Assembly (NCBI RefSeq): GCF_001748225.1
Contig: NZ_BDFE01000015.1
Span: forward strand, 611,437 to 675,436
Length of the DNA stretch: 64,000 nucleotides
Source of the DNA: Desulfoplanes formicivorans
GTDB taxonomy: Bacteria; Desulfobacterota; Desulfovibrionia; Desulfovibrionales; Desulfomicrobiaceae
Direction: 5' to 3'
Each line of letters opens with the position of its first letter. The stretch's first letter is position 1. The notes under the pieces were generated by a model that ran no database searches, was not told the DNA's origin, and saw only the letters and a program-made list of their open reading frames with translations. The position numbers and the translations under genes were made by a program. Shown one piece after another: positions 1 to 7,644 of this stretch.

Positions 1-1380
1 CTTGAGATGGTCAAAACTCGAGGAGAACAGCTCGGGCATGAACCTGGCCACAATAGCGTGCATTTCGTCATAGGAGAACTTGGTTGTTCTCCCTCGGGCG
101 TAGGATTCCATGATCCGCTTGTAGATTTTGCCCACGGCCGGATGGCGTTTGTCCACCTTGCGGGTGCCTTCCAGATTCAGGGCCGTGTTGATCCAGTAGG
201 CGATTCCGGCCTTGCCCGATTTGTCGGTGATGGTGATGGGAACGGGTTTGTTGAGGATGTGCTTGGTGTCGAATATGTTGTAGATCTCTTCGTTCTTGAG
301 CAAGCCGTCCACGTGGATGCCCGCGCTGGTGGTGTTGAAATCGCGGCCCACAAAGGGGTAGTTGTGGGGGATGGCGTAGTCGAGTTCGCGGGAAAAATAC
401 GAGCCGATTTCGGAAATGGTCTGGGTGATGGCGGCATCGTCGTCACCGGTCAGGGAAATGTACTCGATGATCAGGGCCTCAATGGGGGCATTGCCGGTCC
501 GTTCGCCAAAACCGAGCAGGGTGCCGTTGGCCCCGGAGCAGCCATAGATCCATGCGGTCGTGGTATTGATGAGGGCCTTGTGAAAATCGTTGTGTCCGTG
601 CCATTCCAGCCATTCCCCGGGAACCGAGGCCTCGTCCGTAAACGCCCGGACGATCTTGCCCACGCTGCGGGGCAGGGCCGCACCCGGGTAGGGAACGCCG
701 AAACCCATGGTGTCGCAGAGCCTGATTTTCACGGGGATGCCGCTTTGACGTGACAGGCTCATGAGCTGGCGGGCAAAGGGGATGCAGAATCCGTAGATAT
801 CCGCCCGGGTGATATCCTCAAAATGGCACCGGGGGCGGATGCCATCGGCCAGGGCCTGTTCCACCACCGTGAGGTAGTCGCGCATGGCGGTTTTGCGGTC
901 CTTGCCCAGCTTCATGTAGATGTGGTAGTCCGAGACCGAGGTGAGCATGCCCGTTTCCTTGATCCCCATGGACTTGACCAGTTTGAGATCCTCGGTGTTG
1001 GCCCGTATCCAGGCCGTCACTTCGGGAAAGCGGTAGTCCTTGGACTGGCAGAGCTCCACGGCACGCTTGTCCTTGTCCGAGTACAGGAAGAATTCACTTT
1101 GACGGATCAGCCCGCTGTGTCCTCCCAGTTTGTGGAGCAGATCAAAGATGTCCCCCATCTGTTTGACCGTGTACGGGGGCCGTGCCTGCTGGCCGTCCCT
1201 GAAGGTCGTGTCCGTGATGAACAGTTCCTTGGGAAAACGGGGAAGCACAAAATTGTCGTCAAAGGGCATCCGACCGATTTTTTTGTACGGATAGATGGAA
1301 CGGTACAATTCCGGCTTGTCGCGATTGATCAAGTCGTGGTCCAGACGGGCCGGGTTGAAGTGAAGGCCGTTTTTCAGCAT
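1..1380 (-). CDS. Re-citrate synthase-like enzyme (isopropylmalate/homocitrate synthase family), 3' end outside window
   Basis: I translated this from the minus strand. It opens at an ATG at 1380 and stays open for 460 codons to the window edge. The N-terminal part contains LFITDTTFRDGQQARPPYT, the DxTxRDGxQ active-site signature of the HMGL-like/LeuA family, and later WHGHNDFHKALINTT and GAERTGNAP-like GFGERTGNAPIEALI, the metal-binding H-x-H and family motifs. The N-terminus (LKNGLHFNPARLDHDLINRDKP) matches what I remember of Re-citrate synthases of Desulfovibrio and Clostridium kluyveri, which condense oxaloacetate and acetyl-CoA with opposite stereochemistry to GltA. That subgroup assignment is from memory; homocitrate synthase or another acyl-CoA-condensing enzyme is the alternative. 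The C-terminus is outside the window. Confidence 0.72.
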   Translation of the reverse strand, partial: MLKNGLHFNPARLDHDLINRDKPELYRSIYPYKKIGRMPFDDNFVLPRFPKELFITDTTFRDGQQARPPYTVKQMGDIFDLLHKLGGHSGLIRQSEFFLYSDKDKRAVELCQSKDYRFPEVTAWIRANTEDLKLVKSMGIKETGMLTSVSDYHIYMKLGKDRKTAMRDYLTVVEQALADGIRPRCHFEDITRADIYGFCIPFARQLMSLSRQSGIPVKIRLCDTMGFGVPYPGAALPRSVGKIVRAFTDEASVPGEWLEWHGHNDFHKALINTTTAWIYGCSGANGTLLGFGERTGNAPIEALIIEYISLTGDDDAAITQTISEIGSYFSRELDYAIPHNYPFVGRDFNTTSAGIHVDGLLKNEEIYNIFDTKHILNKPVPITITDKSGKAGIAYWINTALNLEGTRKVDKRHPAVGKIYKRIMESYARGRTTKFSYDEMHAIVARFMPELFSSSFDHLK

Positions 1381-1725
1381 GGTTGCTCCCAAACGTTGTG
1401 GTTGCGACAACTTTCTGGCTGCCCGGGTGGCAGGCGTTTTTAGGTAAACAAGACACGACGCCTTTGCTCGTATTGGATCAGAAACCAAGTGGTTTCTGGG
1501 ATACGGCTTGTGTGGAAACTGTTTCCGGAAGGGGCATGCATCATCATGATGACGAGTCTGTTTGGACCGGCAACAAGGGGTCGTGTATGTCCGAAATCAT
1601 GTCAAGCCGTCTTGAGGGTTCCGTGAAGACGGCTTGATATTCATTGTCAGACACTCGCTCTCTCCTGGCGACAGCATGTCCCTTTTTACCTCAAGTTCCT
1701 TAAGCAGACATGGTCACTTGAGGCC
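1381..1725. promoter_or_regulatory. Leader region of the Re-citrate-synthase-like gene with two hairpins
   Basis: No gene is seen in this 345-base stretch. It holds two clean inverted repeats. One is at 1479-1498, 8-bp arms CAGAAACC/GGTTTCTG around AAGT. The other is at 1602-1637, 12-bp arms TCAAGCCGTCTT/AAGACGGCTTGA around a 12-base loop. Neither is followed by a T-run on either strand. They lie in the presumed 5' untranslated or promoter region of the minus-strand gene starting at 1380, so they could be operators or leader structures. I could not pick out a convincing promoter. Confidence 0.35.
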
Positions 1726-1771
1726 GCCCACAAAAAAACGCCCCGGCAAGCTGGGGCGTTTTTTTGTGGGC
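1726..1771. terminator. Bidirectional intrinsic terminator downstream of the LysM lipoprotein
   Basis: Perfect 19-bp arms (1726-1744 and 1753-1771) around the 8-base loop GGCAAGCT. The GC core CGCCCC/GGGGCG is flanked by seven A's on one side and seven T's on the other, so it can work on both strands. It lies 12 bases beyond the stop codon of the minus-strand LysM gene. Confidence 0.9.
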
Positions 1772-1782
1772 GCATGCGGTTG

Positions 1783-2280
1783 TTAGAAGCCCCAGCCGAG
1801 CTCTGCCCGCAGGTTGGCAGGAAGGTTGGCATCCTGGGGGGCGATGTATGGCTTGGCTGCCCCGGCCTGCTTGCGGCTCTGGGTCAGTTCGGTCAGGCTG
1901 AAATCCCTGGGAATGGAGAAAATCTGGTTCGGGTAGATGAGATCGGGATTGTTGATCTTGTCGCGATTGGCCTTGTAGATCAGGGGCCACATAAACGGGT
2001 CGTTGTAGATCTGCTTGAACTCGGCGATCCACCACAGGCAATCACCCTTGGCGACCTGGTACTGGGTTGGCAATTCGGCATAGTCCTTGGCGTAGAGTTC
2101 CATGGGCGTTGGCTCGGCTACGGGAACAGGAGCGGCCTCTTCCATTGCCATGGGGGCGTCCTGTGCGACCTGTTCCTGCTGCTGGGTCTGGGGTTCAGGG
2201 CAGGTCACCTTGGTCTTCTTGGCACAGCCGAAGCTGAAAAGAAGAGCACTGAGGAAAATGAGTCCGATCACGCGTTTCAT
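1783..2280 (-). CDS. LysM-domain lipoprotein
   Basis: 165 aa. The start at 2280 is chosen because AGGAGG sits 8 bases upstream and the protein then opens with a lipoprotein signal peptide ending LLFSFGC, with the lipobox Cys at residue 19. Residues 20-70 are a low-complexity P/E/A/Q-rich linker. Residues about 74-122 form one LysM domain (YQVAKGDCLWWIAEF, then NRDKINNPDLIYPNQIFSIP), a fold that binds peptidoglycan glycan chains. I infer an outer-membrane or periplasmic protein anchored to the wall. Desulfovibrio-type genomes carry similar small LysM lipoproteins, but the specific role is unknown. It appears monocistronic, with its own terminator. Confidence 0.85.
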   Translation of the reverse strand: MKRVIGLIFLSALLFSFGCAKKTKVTCPEPQTQQQEQVAQDAPMAMEEAAPVPVAEPTPMELYAKDYAELPTQYQVAKGDCLWWIAEFKQIYNDPFMWPLIYKANRDKINNPDLIYPNQIFSIPRDFSLTELTQSRKQAGAAKPYIAPQDANLPANLRAELGWGF

Positions 2281-2369
2281 GAAAAGGTTCCTCCTATTGG
2301 GTAGTTGTTGTCTTGGGTTGGGTGAAAATGTCAGGATTACGCTGAGCACGAAGAAATAGCATGTCTTGT

Positions 2370-3107
2370 TCAGGCTTGCAAGGATGAGCTGAATTCCAGG
2401 AGTTCGTTGTTTTTCCCGGCCTCCCGGGCTTCCCGTGCCTCGCGATGCCATCCTCCCTGTTCCAGGCTCTGGGCTGCCAGGGAAAACAGCCTGTCCGGGG
2501 AGTCATTGTACAGGGCCTGAATGAAGCTGTCATACCCGCTTCGAAAGACCTGGCGGACAAGGTCGTTCTGATCGTAAATGAACCGGGCCAGCAGGGCGTT
2601 TTCATGATGGGCGGGCAGGTAGATGGTCAGCATCCTGCGGCAGTGGAAAAGCAGGAATCTGACCCGTTTGATTTCCCTGTCGATGCTTTCCCTGGTCTGC
2701 TCGATGAGCATGTACAGCTCCTTGCCAATGAGCACCTCTTCGGGTTCCATGTTGGTCTTGGGCGGGAGGGATTCGAACCAGGGCTTGTAGCGGCGGCGCT
2801 GGTAGCTGTCTTCCATGAGTTTCATGCACTCGTGGAAAATGTACCCAATGGCCCAGTCCAGGTAATGGGCAATGATCGACTCTTCGGGCTCGTTTCTGAA
2901 CAGCAGGTGGGCCGTGTCTTTAAGGCGCCACAATTGCCCCTTGTTGGTGCGGGCCCCGAGAAGATCCCTGAAAAACGTGAATCGGGTGAACCCGTTGAGA
3001 TCATAATGCTTGAATTCATTTTCCAGTTGTACGCTTACCAGGCAAAAATCCCTGAGAACGTCCCTGACGAATTCATCCCGTTTCTGTTTGATCCATGATT
3101 TTGACAT
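2370..3107 (-). CDS. Conserved-looking cytoplasmic protein of unknown function
   Basis: 245 aa, start ATG at 3107 preceded by AAGGA. Upstream in-frame codons to 3206 look non-coding. I do not recognise the family. The protein has no signal peptide or membrane segment, is rich in Arg, Glu and Leu and predicted largely helical (for example EQTRESIDREIKRVRFLLFHCRRM around residues 140-165). It ends in a charged stretch with REAREAREAGKNNE. It is divergent from the ncRNA/rfaE2 side and in the same direction as the LysM lipoprotein, from which it is separated by about 90 bases. No function is proposed. Confidence 0.7.
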   Translation of the reverse strand: MSKSWIKQKRDEFVRDVLRDFCLVSVQLENEFKHYDLNGFTRFTFFRDLLGARTNKGQLWRLKDTAHLLFRNEPEESIIAHYLDWAIGYIFHECMKLMEDSYQRRRYKPWFESLPPKTNMEPEEVLIGKELYMLIEQTRESIDREIKRVRFLLFHCRRMLTIYLPAHHENALLARFIYDQNDLVRQVFRSGYDSFIQALYNDSPDRLFSLAAQSLEQGGWHREAREAREAGKNNELLEFSSSLQA

Positions 3108-3487
3108 GACAAATCCTTGTGCCGTGGTTGGAAAGGGGGCTGTCTTGCCAGGACGCATTGATCCTGATGGCGTGGACAAGAAGGACAAAGGCCCATGCAC
3201 GTACATAGGGGTGGAGAAACTATTCTCTTTGATGGTGTTGGTGTCAAGTCAATGCCAGTAACTGTTTTGTGCCAAAGCGCTATGCCGCATGACGCTGTGC
3301 ATGGCCATGGCGTGGACCGTTGTTTTTTTGTCCGCGCTGTCCATGTTCTAGGGAATGGATGTGGACAGGGATCATGCCTTGAATCACCTCCGTTTTGGAG
3401 GTGATGGGCAAGCATGGGCAGAAAACAGGACGTGCGTCTTGAAATTCGAGTGGGAATATCCAGAAGGCTTCAGATGAATACACTGGG
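3108..3487. other. Intergenic region without a recognised gene; one isolated hairpin
   Basis: No credible ORF. At 3383-3405 there is a tight hairpin with 9-bp arms (ATCACCTCC/GGAGGTGAT) around GTTTT, not followed by a T-run. TTGAAA at 3439-3444 and TACACT at 3479-3484 are weak promoter-like sequences upstream of the candidate RNA that begins near 3488. Confidence 0.4.
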
Positions 3488-3613
3488 GACCGTCTACGCT
3501 AAATGGTTACTTGGAAGGCTGCTGCGCTGTCTGCTTATTGCCTCGGGTTGCGTATTCCCGAGGAGAATGTGCGCATAAGCGGCAATCAGGCCTCCGTTGA
3601 AGCATAATCGGTC
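3488..3613 (+). ncRNA. Candidate structured small RNA (6S-like architecture, unassigned)
   Basis: Non-coding stretch that can fold into a long rod. The closing stem is GACCG 3488-3492 with CGGTC 3609-3613, plus GCT 3498-3500 with AGC 3601-3603. Next is an asymmetric bubble (3501-3512 opposite 3596-3600), then an irregular stem (3513-3521 with 3587-3595), a GCTTAT/ATAAGC stem (3533-3538 with 3575-3580) and an apical 7-bp stem CCTCGGG/CCCGAGG with a 9-base loop. A strong terminator follows 11 bases later. The closing stem, central bubble and long apical arm recall 6S RNA, but it is short for that family and I see no diagnostic sequence. It could be another regulatory RNA. Confidence 0.45.
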
Positions 3614-3623
3614 AATCTAGTCC

Positions 3624-3662
3624 GGCCATCCGTTCCCAGCAAGGCGGATGGCCTTTTTTTTT
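3624..3662 (+). terminator. Intrinsic terminator of the candidate RNA
   Basis: GGCCATCCG (3624-3632) pairs with CGGATGGCC (3645-3653) across a 12-base loop and is followed by nine T's. It ends about 140 bases before the rfaE2 start, so it closes an independent upstream transcript rather than an mRNA of a visible gene. Confidence 0.88.
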
Positions 3663-3801
3663 GTCTGGGAAAGGGGTAATCAGGGGTTGGTTGCGGGCCG
3701 GTGGCGATGCGCTGCAAGGTGCCGTCTGGTCCTTTTTCCCGGAGTGTGTACCGGACCGTGTTGACGTGTATCCCCCTTTTACCAGCAAAAACAGGATGAT
3801 C

Positions 3802-4308
3802 ATGACGTATAGCCAGAAGCTTGTTTCCTGGGCCAACATTTCAGCCCTTCGTTCGGCCTGTGCCGGGAAGCGGTTGGTCTTTACCAACGGATGTTTTGAT
3901 CTTTTGCATTTGGGCCACGTGGACTATCTGACCCGTGCCCGGCAACTGGGTGACCTGCTCGTGGTCGGGGTGAACAGCGACGCGTCCGTGCGCCGGCTCA
4001 AGGGGGAGAAGCGGCCCGTGAATCAGGAACACGACCGGGCCGGGGTTCTTGGGGCCCTGGCCTGTGTGGATCATGTGATCATTTTTGAAGAGGATACGCC
4101 CTACCGGCTGATCCAGCTGGTTCAGCCGGACATTCTGGTCAAGGGAGGGGATTGGCCCGTGGACAGGATCGTGGGCCGGGATATTGTCGAGGCCAAAGGC
4201 GGGAAGGTTTTGAGTCTGCCCGTGTTGGACGGGTACTCGACAACAGGGACCATTGAACGGATTTGCGCCCTGTACGCTTCCGGAACCGGCACGGGGTCTC
4301 GGTCATGA
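3802..4308 (+). CDS. rfaE2: D-glycero-beta-D-manno-heptose 1-phosphate adenylyltransferase (stand-alone RfaE2/HldE C-domain)
   Basis: 168 aa. The nucleotidyltransferase signature [17 protein letters not shown] (HxGH at the active site) lies near residue 27, followed by [18 protein letters not shown] and, near the C-terminus, LVKGGDW and [11 protein letters not shown], all typical of the cytidylyltransferase-like domain of HldE. The enzyme transfers AMP to heptose-1-phosphate for ADP-heptose, used in LPS inner core. The kinase half is not fused here. Two nearby ATGs (3796, 3802) are possible; 3802 has the better spacing from CAGG. It overlaps gspE by the 4-base ATGA, so the two are translationally coupled. 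Confidence 0.93.
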   Translation: MTYSQKLVSWANISALRSACAGKRLVFTNGCFDLLHLGHVDYLTRARQLGDLLVVGVNSDASVRRLKGEKRPVNQEHDRAGVLGALACVDHVIIFEEDTPYRLIQLVQPDILVKGGDWPVDRIVGRDIVEAKGGKVLSLPVLDGYSTTGTIERICALYASGTGTGSRS

Positions 4309-6095
4309 CAGCGAAGATCTGGCCCCGTCATACCTACAGCCTGTCCTTTTTGCTGCCTGTGCTTGGCCAGCAGGGCGAATTGAACCGGGAGCAGACCTCC
4401 CTGGTGGTGCGCAAGGCCCGGGAACATGGCATTGGCCGTGATGATCCCCAGGGGCTGGATTTCCTCATTCGTCTGGGGCTCACCCGGGCCAGGGCAATGG
4501 CTTCCGGTCCGGATCGCCGTCTTGACGAGGAAAGCATCCTGCGTGCCGTGGCCCAGGATGCCGGGCTTGAGTACAAGCGGATCGATCCCCTGGAGATTGA
4601 TCTCGAAGTGAGCGCCGGTCTGGTTTCCGAAAGTTTTGCCCGCAGGAATCTGCTTGTGCCCCTGTACATCCAGGACGGGGTTTTGTGCGTTGCCGTGCAC
4701 AACCCCTTTTGTCCCGAGCTGTGGGAGGATGTTGCCCGGGTGACAACCCTGCCGCACCGGGTTTTTCTGACTTCCAGGGAACAGATTACCCGGCTGATCG
4801 AGGATGTTTTCCAGTTTCGTCTTTCGGTCAGGGCGGCCGAGCGGGAAATCGAGGGCCAGGCAGGGCTCGGGGATCAGGAAGCCCGGGTGAGCATTGCCGG
4901 CCGACTGGACCCGACCTCCCAGCATCATCTGGTCAAGGCGGTGGACTATCTGCTTGCCACGGCCCTGGTGGAACGGGCCAGCGACATCCATTTCGAACCC
5001 AAGCGGGATCACAGTCTGGTCCGGTTCAGGATCGACGGTATCCTGCATCCTGTTCACCGTTTGCCCACCAGTGTGCACCAGGCCATGCTCAATCGGCTCA
5101 AGGGCATGAGCCGGCTGGATATTTCCGAAAAACGTCGGCCCCAGGATGGCCGGGTCCAGCTCGTGCTCGAGGGCACCCCAACGGATGTCCGGGTTTCGAC
5201 CATTCCCGTGGCCTTTGGGGAAAAGATGGTTTTGCGCCTGCTTTCAGGCGAGTCCATTCTCAAGCCCCTGGACGCCCTGGGCATGGGGCCTGAGCAGCTT
5301 GGGGCCTACCAGTCCCTGATCCGGCGGACCCATGGTCTGATCCTGGTCACCGGACCCACGGGAAGCGGCAAGTCCACGACCCTGTATTCGACCCTGAAGG
5401 TCATGGCCCATTCGGGTATCAATGTGGTGACCATTGAAGACCCCATTGAAATGATTGTGGAGGATTTCAATCAGATCGGCATCCAGGATCGCATTGGCGT
5501 GGGCTTTGGCAAGATGCTTCGGCACATCCTGCGTCAGGATCCGGACATTGTCATGGTGGGGGAAATGCGGGACCTGGATACGGCTGAAGAGGCCATTCAG
5601 GCCGCCCTGACCGGCCATCTGGTCCTTTCAACCCTGCATACCAACGATGCCGCGTCCACCCTGACCCGCCTCAGGGATCTGGGGGTGGAATCCTATTTGC
5701 TCAATGCCTCCCTTTTGGGAGTCATTGCCCAGCGTTTGGTGCGGACCATCTGTCCCCACTGCAGGGTTCCCAGCCATCCCCGCCAGGCAGACCTGGACGG
5801 ATGGGGGCTAGGGGAGCTCTTTACTCCGGAAGATACCCTGTACCGGGGGGTTGGGTGTGAATATTGCCGCAACACCGGCTATCTGGGACGCGAGGGGCTG
5901 TTCGAGGTGGTGCCCCTTGATGCCGGATTGGGGCAGGGTCTTGATGCGGGCATGGATGTGGAAGGATTGCGTCGGTCCATCCGTACCAGGGGCATCAAAA
6001 GCCTGTTTCAGGACGGCATGGAAAAGGTCAGGGCCGGCAAAACAACCATTGAGGAAGTTCTCCGGGTGACAGGAGGGGCAACGTCCAGGGGATGA
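4305..6095 (+). CDS. GspE/PilB-family secretion or pilus ATPase
   Basis: 596 aa from an ATG that overlaps the rfaE2 stop. Residues about 30-190 match the N-terminal MshEN/T2SSE-N region. Residues about 210-560 form the hexameric ATPase with Walker [12 protein letters not shown], Asp box TIEDPIE, Walker B-like [14 protein letters not shown], and His box [15 protein letters not shown] zinc tetracysteine follows (CPHC and CEYC). The family powers type II secretion or type IV pilus assembly at the inner membrane. No other T2SS or T4P gene is visible nearby, so its machine must be encoded elsewhere. The position after rfaE2 gives no further clue; PilB, GspE and MshE are not distinguishable here. 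Confidence 0.92.
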   Translation: MTAKIWPRHTYSLSFLLPVLGQQGELNREQTSLVVRKAREHGIGRDDPQGLDFLIRLGLTRARAMASGPDRRLDEESILRAVAQDAGLEYKRIDPLEIDLEVSAGLVSESFARRNLLVPLYIQDGVLCVAVHNPFCPELWEDVARVTTLPHRVFLTSREQITRLIEDVFQFRLSVRAAEREIEGQAGLGDQEARVSIAGRLDPTSQHHLVKAVDYLLATALVERASDIHFEPKRDHSLVRFRIDGILHPVHRLPTSVHQAMLNRLKGMSRLDISEKRRPQDGRVQLVLEGTPTDVRVSTIPVAFGEKMVLRLLSGESILKPLDALGMGPEQLGAYQSLIRRTHGLILVTGPTGSGKSTTLYSTLKVMAHSGINVVTIEDPIEMIVEDFNQIGIQDRIGVGFGKMLRHILRQDPDIVMVGEMRDLDTAEEAIQAALTGHLVLSTLHTNDAASTLTRLRDLGVESYLLNASLLGVIAQRLVRTICPHCRVPSHPRQADLDGWGLGELFTPEDTLYRGVGCEYCRNTGYLGREGLFEVVPLDAGLGQGLDAGMDVEGLRRSIRTRGIKSLFQDGMEKVRAGKTTIEEVLRVTGGATSRG

Positions 6096-6155
6096 CCGGC
6101 ATGACTGGACCGGATGTGATATCCGGTCCGCGTGTGCACGGTGACTGGTTGTTGC

Positions 6156-6755
6156 TCAATAGGCAGGCAGGGATGTGGTGACACTGGGGGCGAACAGGGA
6201 TGTTCGCCCCTTTTTGTCGTTTCGAGTCAGAAGAACATTGGTGTTGGCATCTCGTGGCAGGGTCATGTGCGTCATGGCCAGGACCTCGTTGGAATCGGCT
6301 TTGAGCACCCGGATGTGAAAAAGCACCCGGTCGCTCAAGACCGTGTAGGTTCCCGTGACCAGAAGCGTTCCGCTGACCGTTGTGGTGTACAGGTCTTCCG
6401 GTTTGCGGGTCAGGCTCATTTCTCCCTGCCTTGGTGCCATAAGGATGGCGTCAGCCCGGCGGATCTCCCTGATCCTGAATCCCTGCCTCACAAGCCACAT
6501 GCTCAGATTTTCCGCGGTAAACCGTGCCAGGGGGGAGCTGCGGGTCAGATCATCCAGATTGACCGGGGTGGTGACAACAAAGGTCAGGGTGTCAAGGTCC
6601 ACACCCTGGTTGTCGGCTCTGTGTTGGAGTTGCCGCACAAGGTCCTGTCCCATGATTGCGCATGGCGACGGGGCGGCGAGGGCAAAGCAGGGACGCGCTG
6701 TCCATGCGATCAGGCAGACGGCCGAATAAAAGAGTAATAATATGGAAGTGCGCAT
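6156..6755 (-). CDS. FlgO-family exported protein
   Basis: 199 aa. ATG at 6755 with GGAG upstream gives a clear Sec signal peptide (RTSILLLFYSAVCLIAW...ALA). The mature part has the FlgO pattern: an N-terminal QDLVRQLQHRA segment, TFVVTTPVNLDDLTRSSPLARFTAENLSMWLVRQGF (compare FlgO's conserved Ser-x-LGR region), a GEMSLTR segment, then a beta-rich domain. FlgO is an outer-membrane protein needed for the stability or assembly of the flagellum in Vibrio. The gene is last in the leftward flagellar operon, which supports the call. No lipobox is obvious, unlike typical FlgO. Confidence 0.72.
   Translation of the reverse strand: MRTSILLLFYSAVCLIAWTARPCFALAAPSPCAIMGQDLVRQLQHRADNQGVDLDTLTFVVTTPVNLDDLTRSSPLARFTAENLSMWLVRQGFRIREIRRADAILMAPRQGEMSLTRKPEDLYTTTVSGTLLVTGTYTVLSDRVLFHIRVLKADSNEVLAMTHMTLPRDANTNVLLTRNDKKGRTSLFAPSVTTSLPAY
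6187..6215 (+). terminator. Terminator of rfaE2-gspE, embedded in the convergent FlgO-like gene
   Basis: GGGGCGAACA (6187-6196), loop GGGA, TGTTCGCCCC (6201-6210), then five T's. The hairpin is about 90 bases after the gspE stop but inside the 3' coding end of the minus-strand gene 6156-6755, where it encodes residues near GRTSLFAPSV. Confidence 0.85.
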
Positions 6756-6831
6756 GGCATTGATCTCCGCTTCTTGGGGCATGAACATGCTCAGGGTTTG
6801 CCTGGCGCGGTTCTGTTCTTTCCGGTCAGGG

Positions 6832-7506
6832 TTACAGGGGGTCGCGAATGGGAACAGCCGTGTTTTCCTGCAGGCTTTCATCCCGGAGCAGCCCATGGAC
6901 AAACGGTGTGGCCGCCACAATCTTGGTTGCCGCGTTCACAATCCTTGTTGTGTGCTGGTTGATTAGCCAGCCCGAGAGAGTGATGGTTCCCGCATTGACA
7001 TGATAGGTCCCCTCAATGCGGTAGCTCTCCGTTATGTTTGCCTGATCGTTGGAAACGTCAAAAACGTGTTGTTCCTGGGCGGCAAGTCCCTGTTGGGCGC
7101 AGTGGGCTGTGAGCTGCATGGCGATATAGGTGCCCAGGATGGATGTTTGTCTGGAGCCATCCAGTGGTCTGAACGGGAAAATCATGATTATCGGTTGGTT
7201 GGCGGGATCGGGCGTGGTGCCGTCGGACAGTTTGGCCACAAGTTGTTCGCCAAGCTCGTGTACCTGGCGAGCAAATGCACGGGCATCCTTGAGGCGGGCG
7301 GATTGGTGCTGTTGAGTTGCCGGTTTGTCTGAAAAGATTGCCGGCAGGTCGTCCGGTCTGGTGCGCGGGGTTTGTGATGATCCCGTGGCCGGATTGCCTT
7401 CAATGGTGGCGTTGACAGTGCAAGGGTCGTGGGATTGCAGGGATAACGCTGTTTGCTGCTGGGCGCAGCCGAGGGCGCAAAGAATCGTCAGAATGATGAT
7501 TCGCAT
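6832..7506 (-). CDS. FlgO-like lipoprotein
   Basis: 224 aa. The start at 7506 opens with a short lipoprotein signal (RIIILTILCALGC), lipobox Cys at residue 13. The mature protein contains ADKLSD-like AKLSDGTTPDPANQPIIMIFPFRPLDGSRQTSILGTYIAMQLTAHCAQQGL, which has the FlgO layout (hydrophobic strand, Ser-x-LG helix), then a beta-rich segment with NITESYRIEGTYHVNAGTITLSGWLIN. It sits between fliI and a second FlgO-family gene in the same direction, so two related outer-membrane flagellar accessory proteins are likely made together. FlgO versus an FlgP/FlgT-like role cannot be settled by eye. Confidence 0.62.
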   Translation of the reverse strand: MRIIILTILCALGCAQQQTALSLQSHDPCTVNATIEGNPATGSSQTPRTRPDDLPAIFSDKPATQQHQSARLKDARAFARQVHELGEQLVAKLSDGTTPDPANQPIIMIFPFRPLDGSRQTSILGTYIAMQLTAHCAQQGLAAQEQHVFDVSNDQANITESYRIEGTYHVNAGTITLSGWLINQHTTRIVNAATKIVAATPFVHGLLRDESLQENTAVPIRDPL

Positions 7507-7644
7507 CCTGCAGATCCCCAATGGCGCCGTGTCATGGACGCGCCTGGCTGGCTTGCCTTGATGAATGCTCATACAGACTATATCGGCCGGCAGGAGAAAA
7601 TCTTGAGGGTGGACCAGCACAGGGCAACAGTTCAATTCAGTGGA

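Noticed and set aside
1383-1637. 84-codon plus-strand ORF
   Set aside because: No ribosome site, no family likeness, and it spans the hairpins of the leader region.
3488-3613. SRP (4.5S) RNA
   Set aside because: The conserved GGAA tetraloop and the asymmetric internal loop of SRP domain IV are not present.
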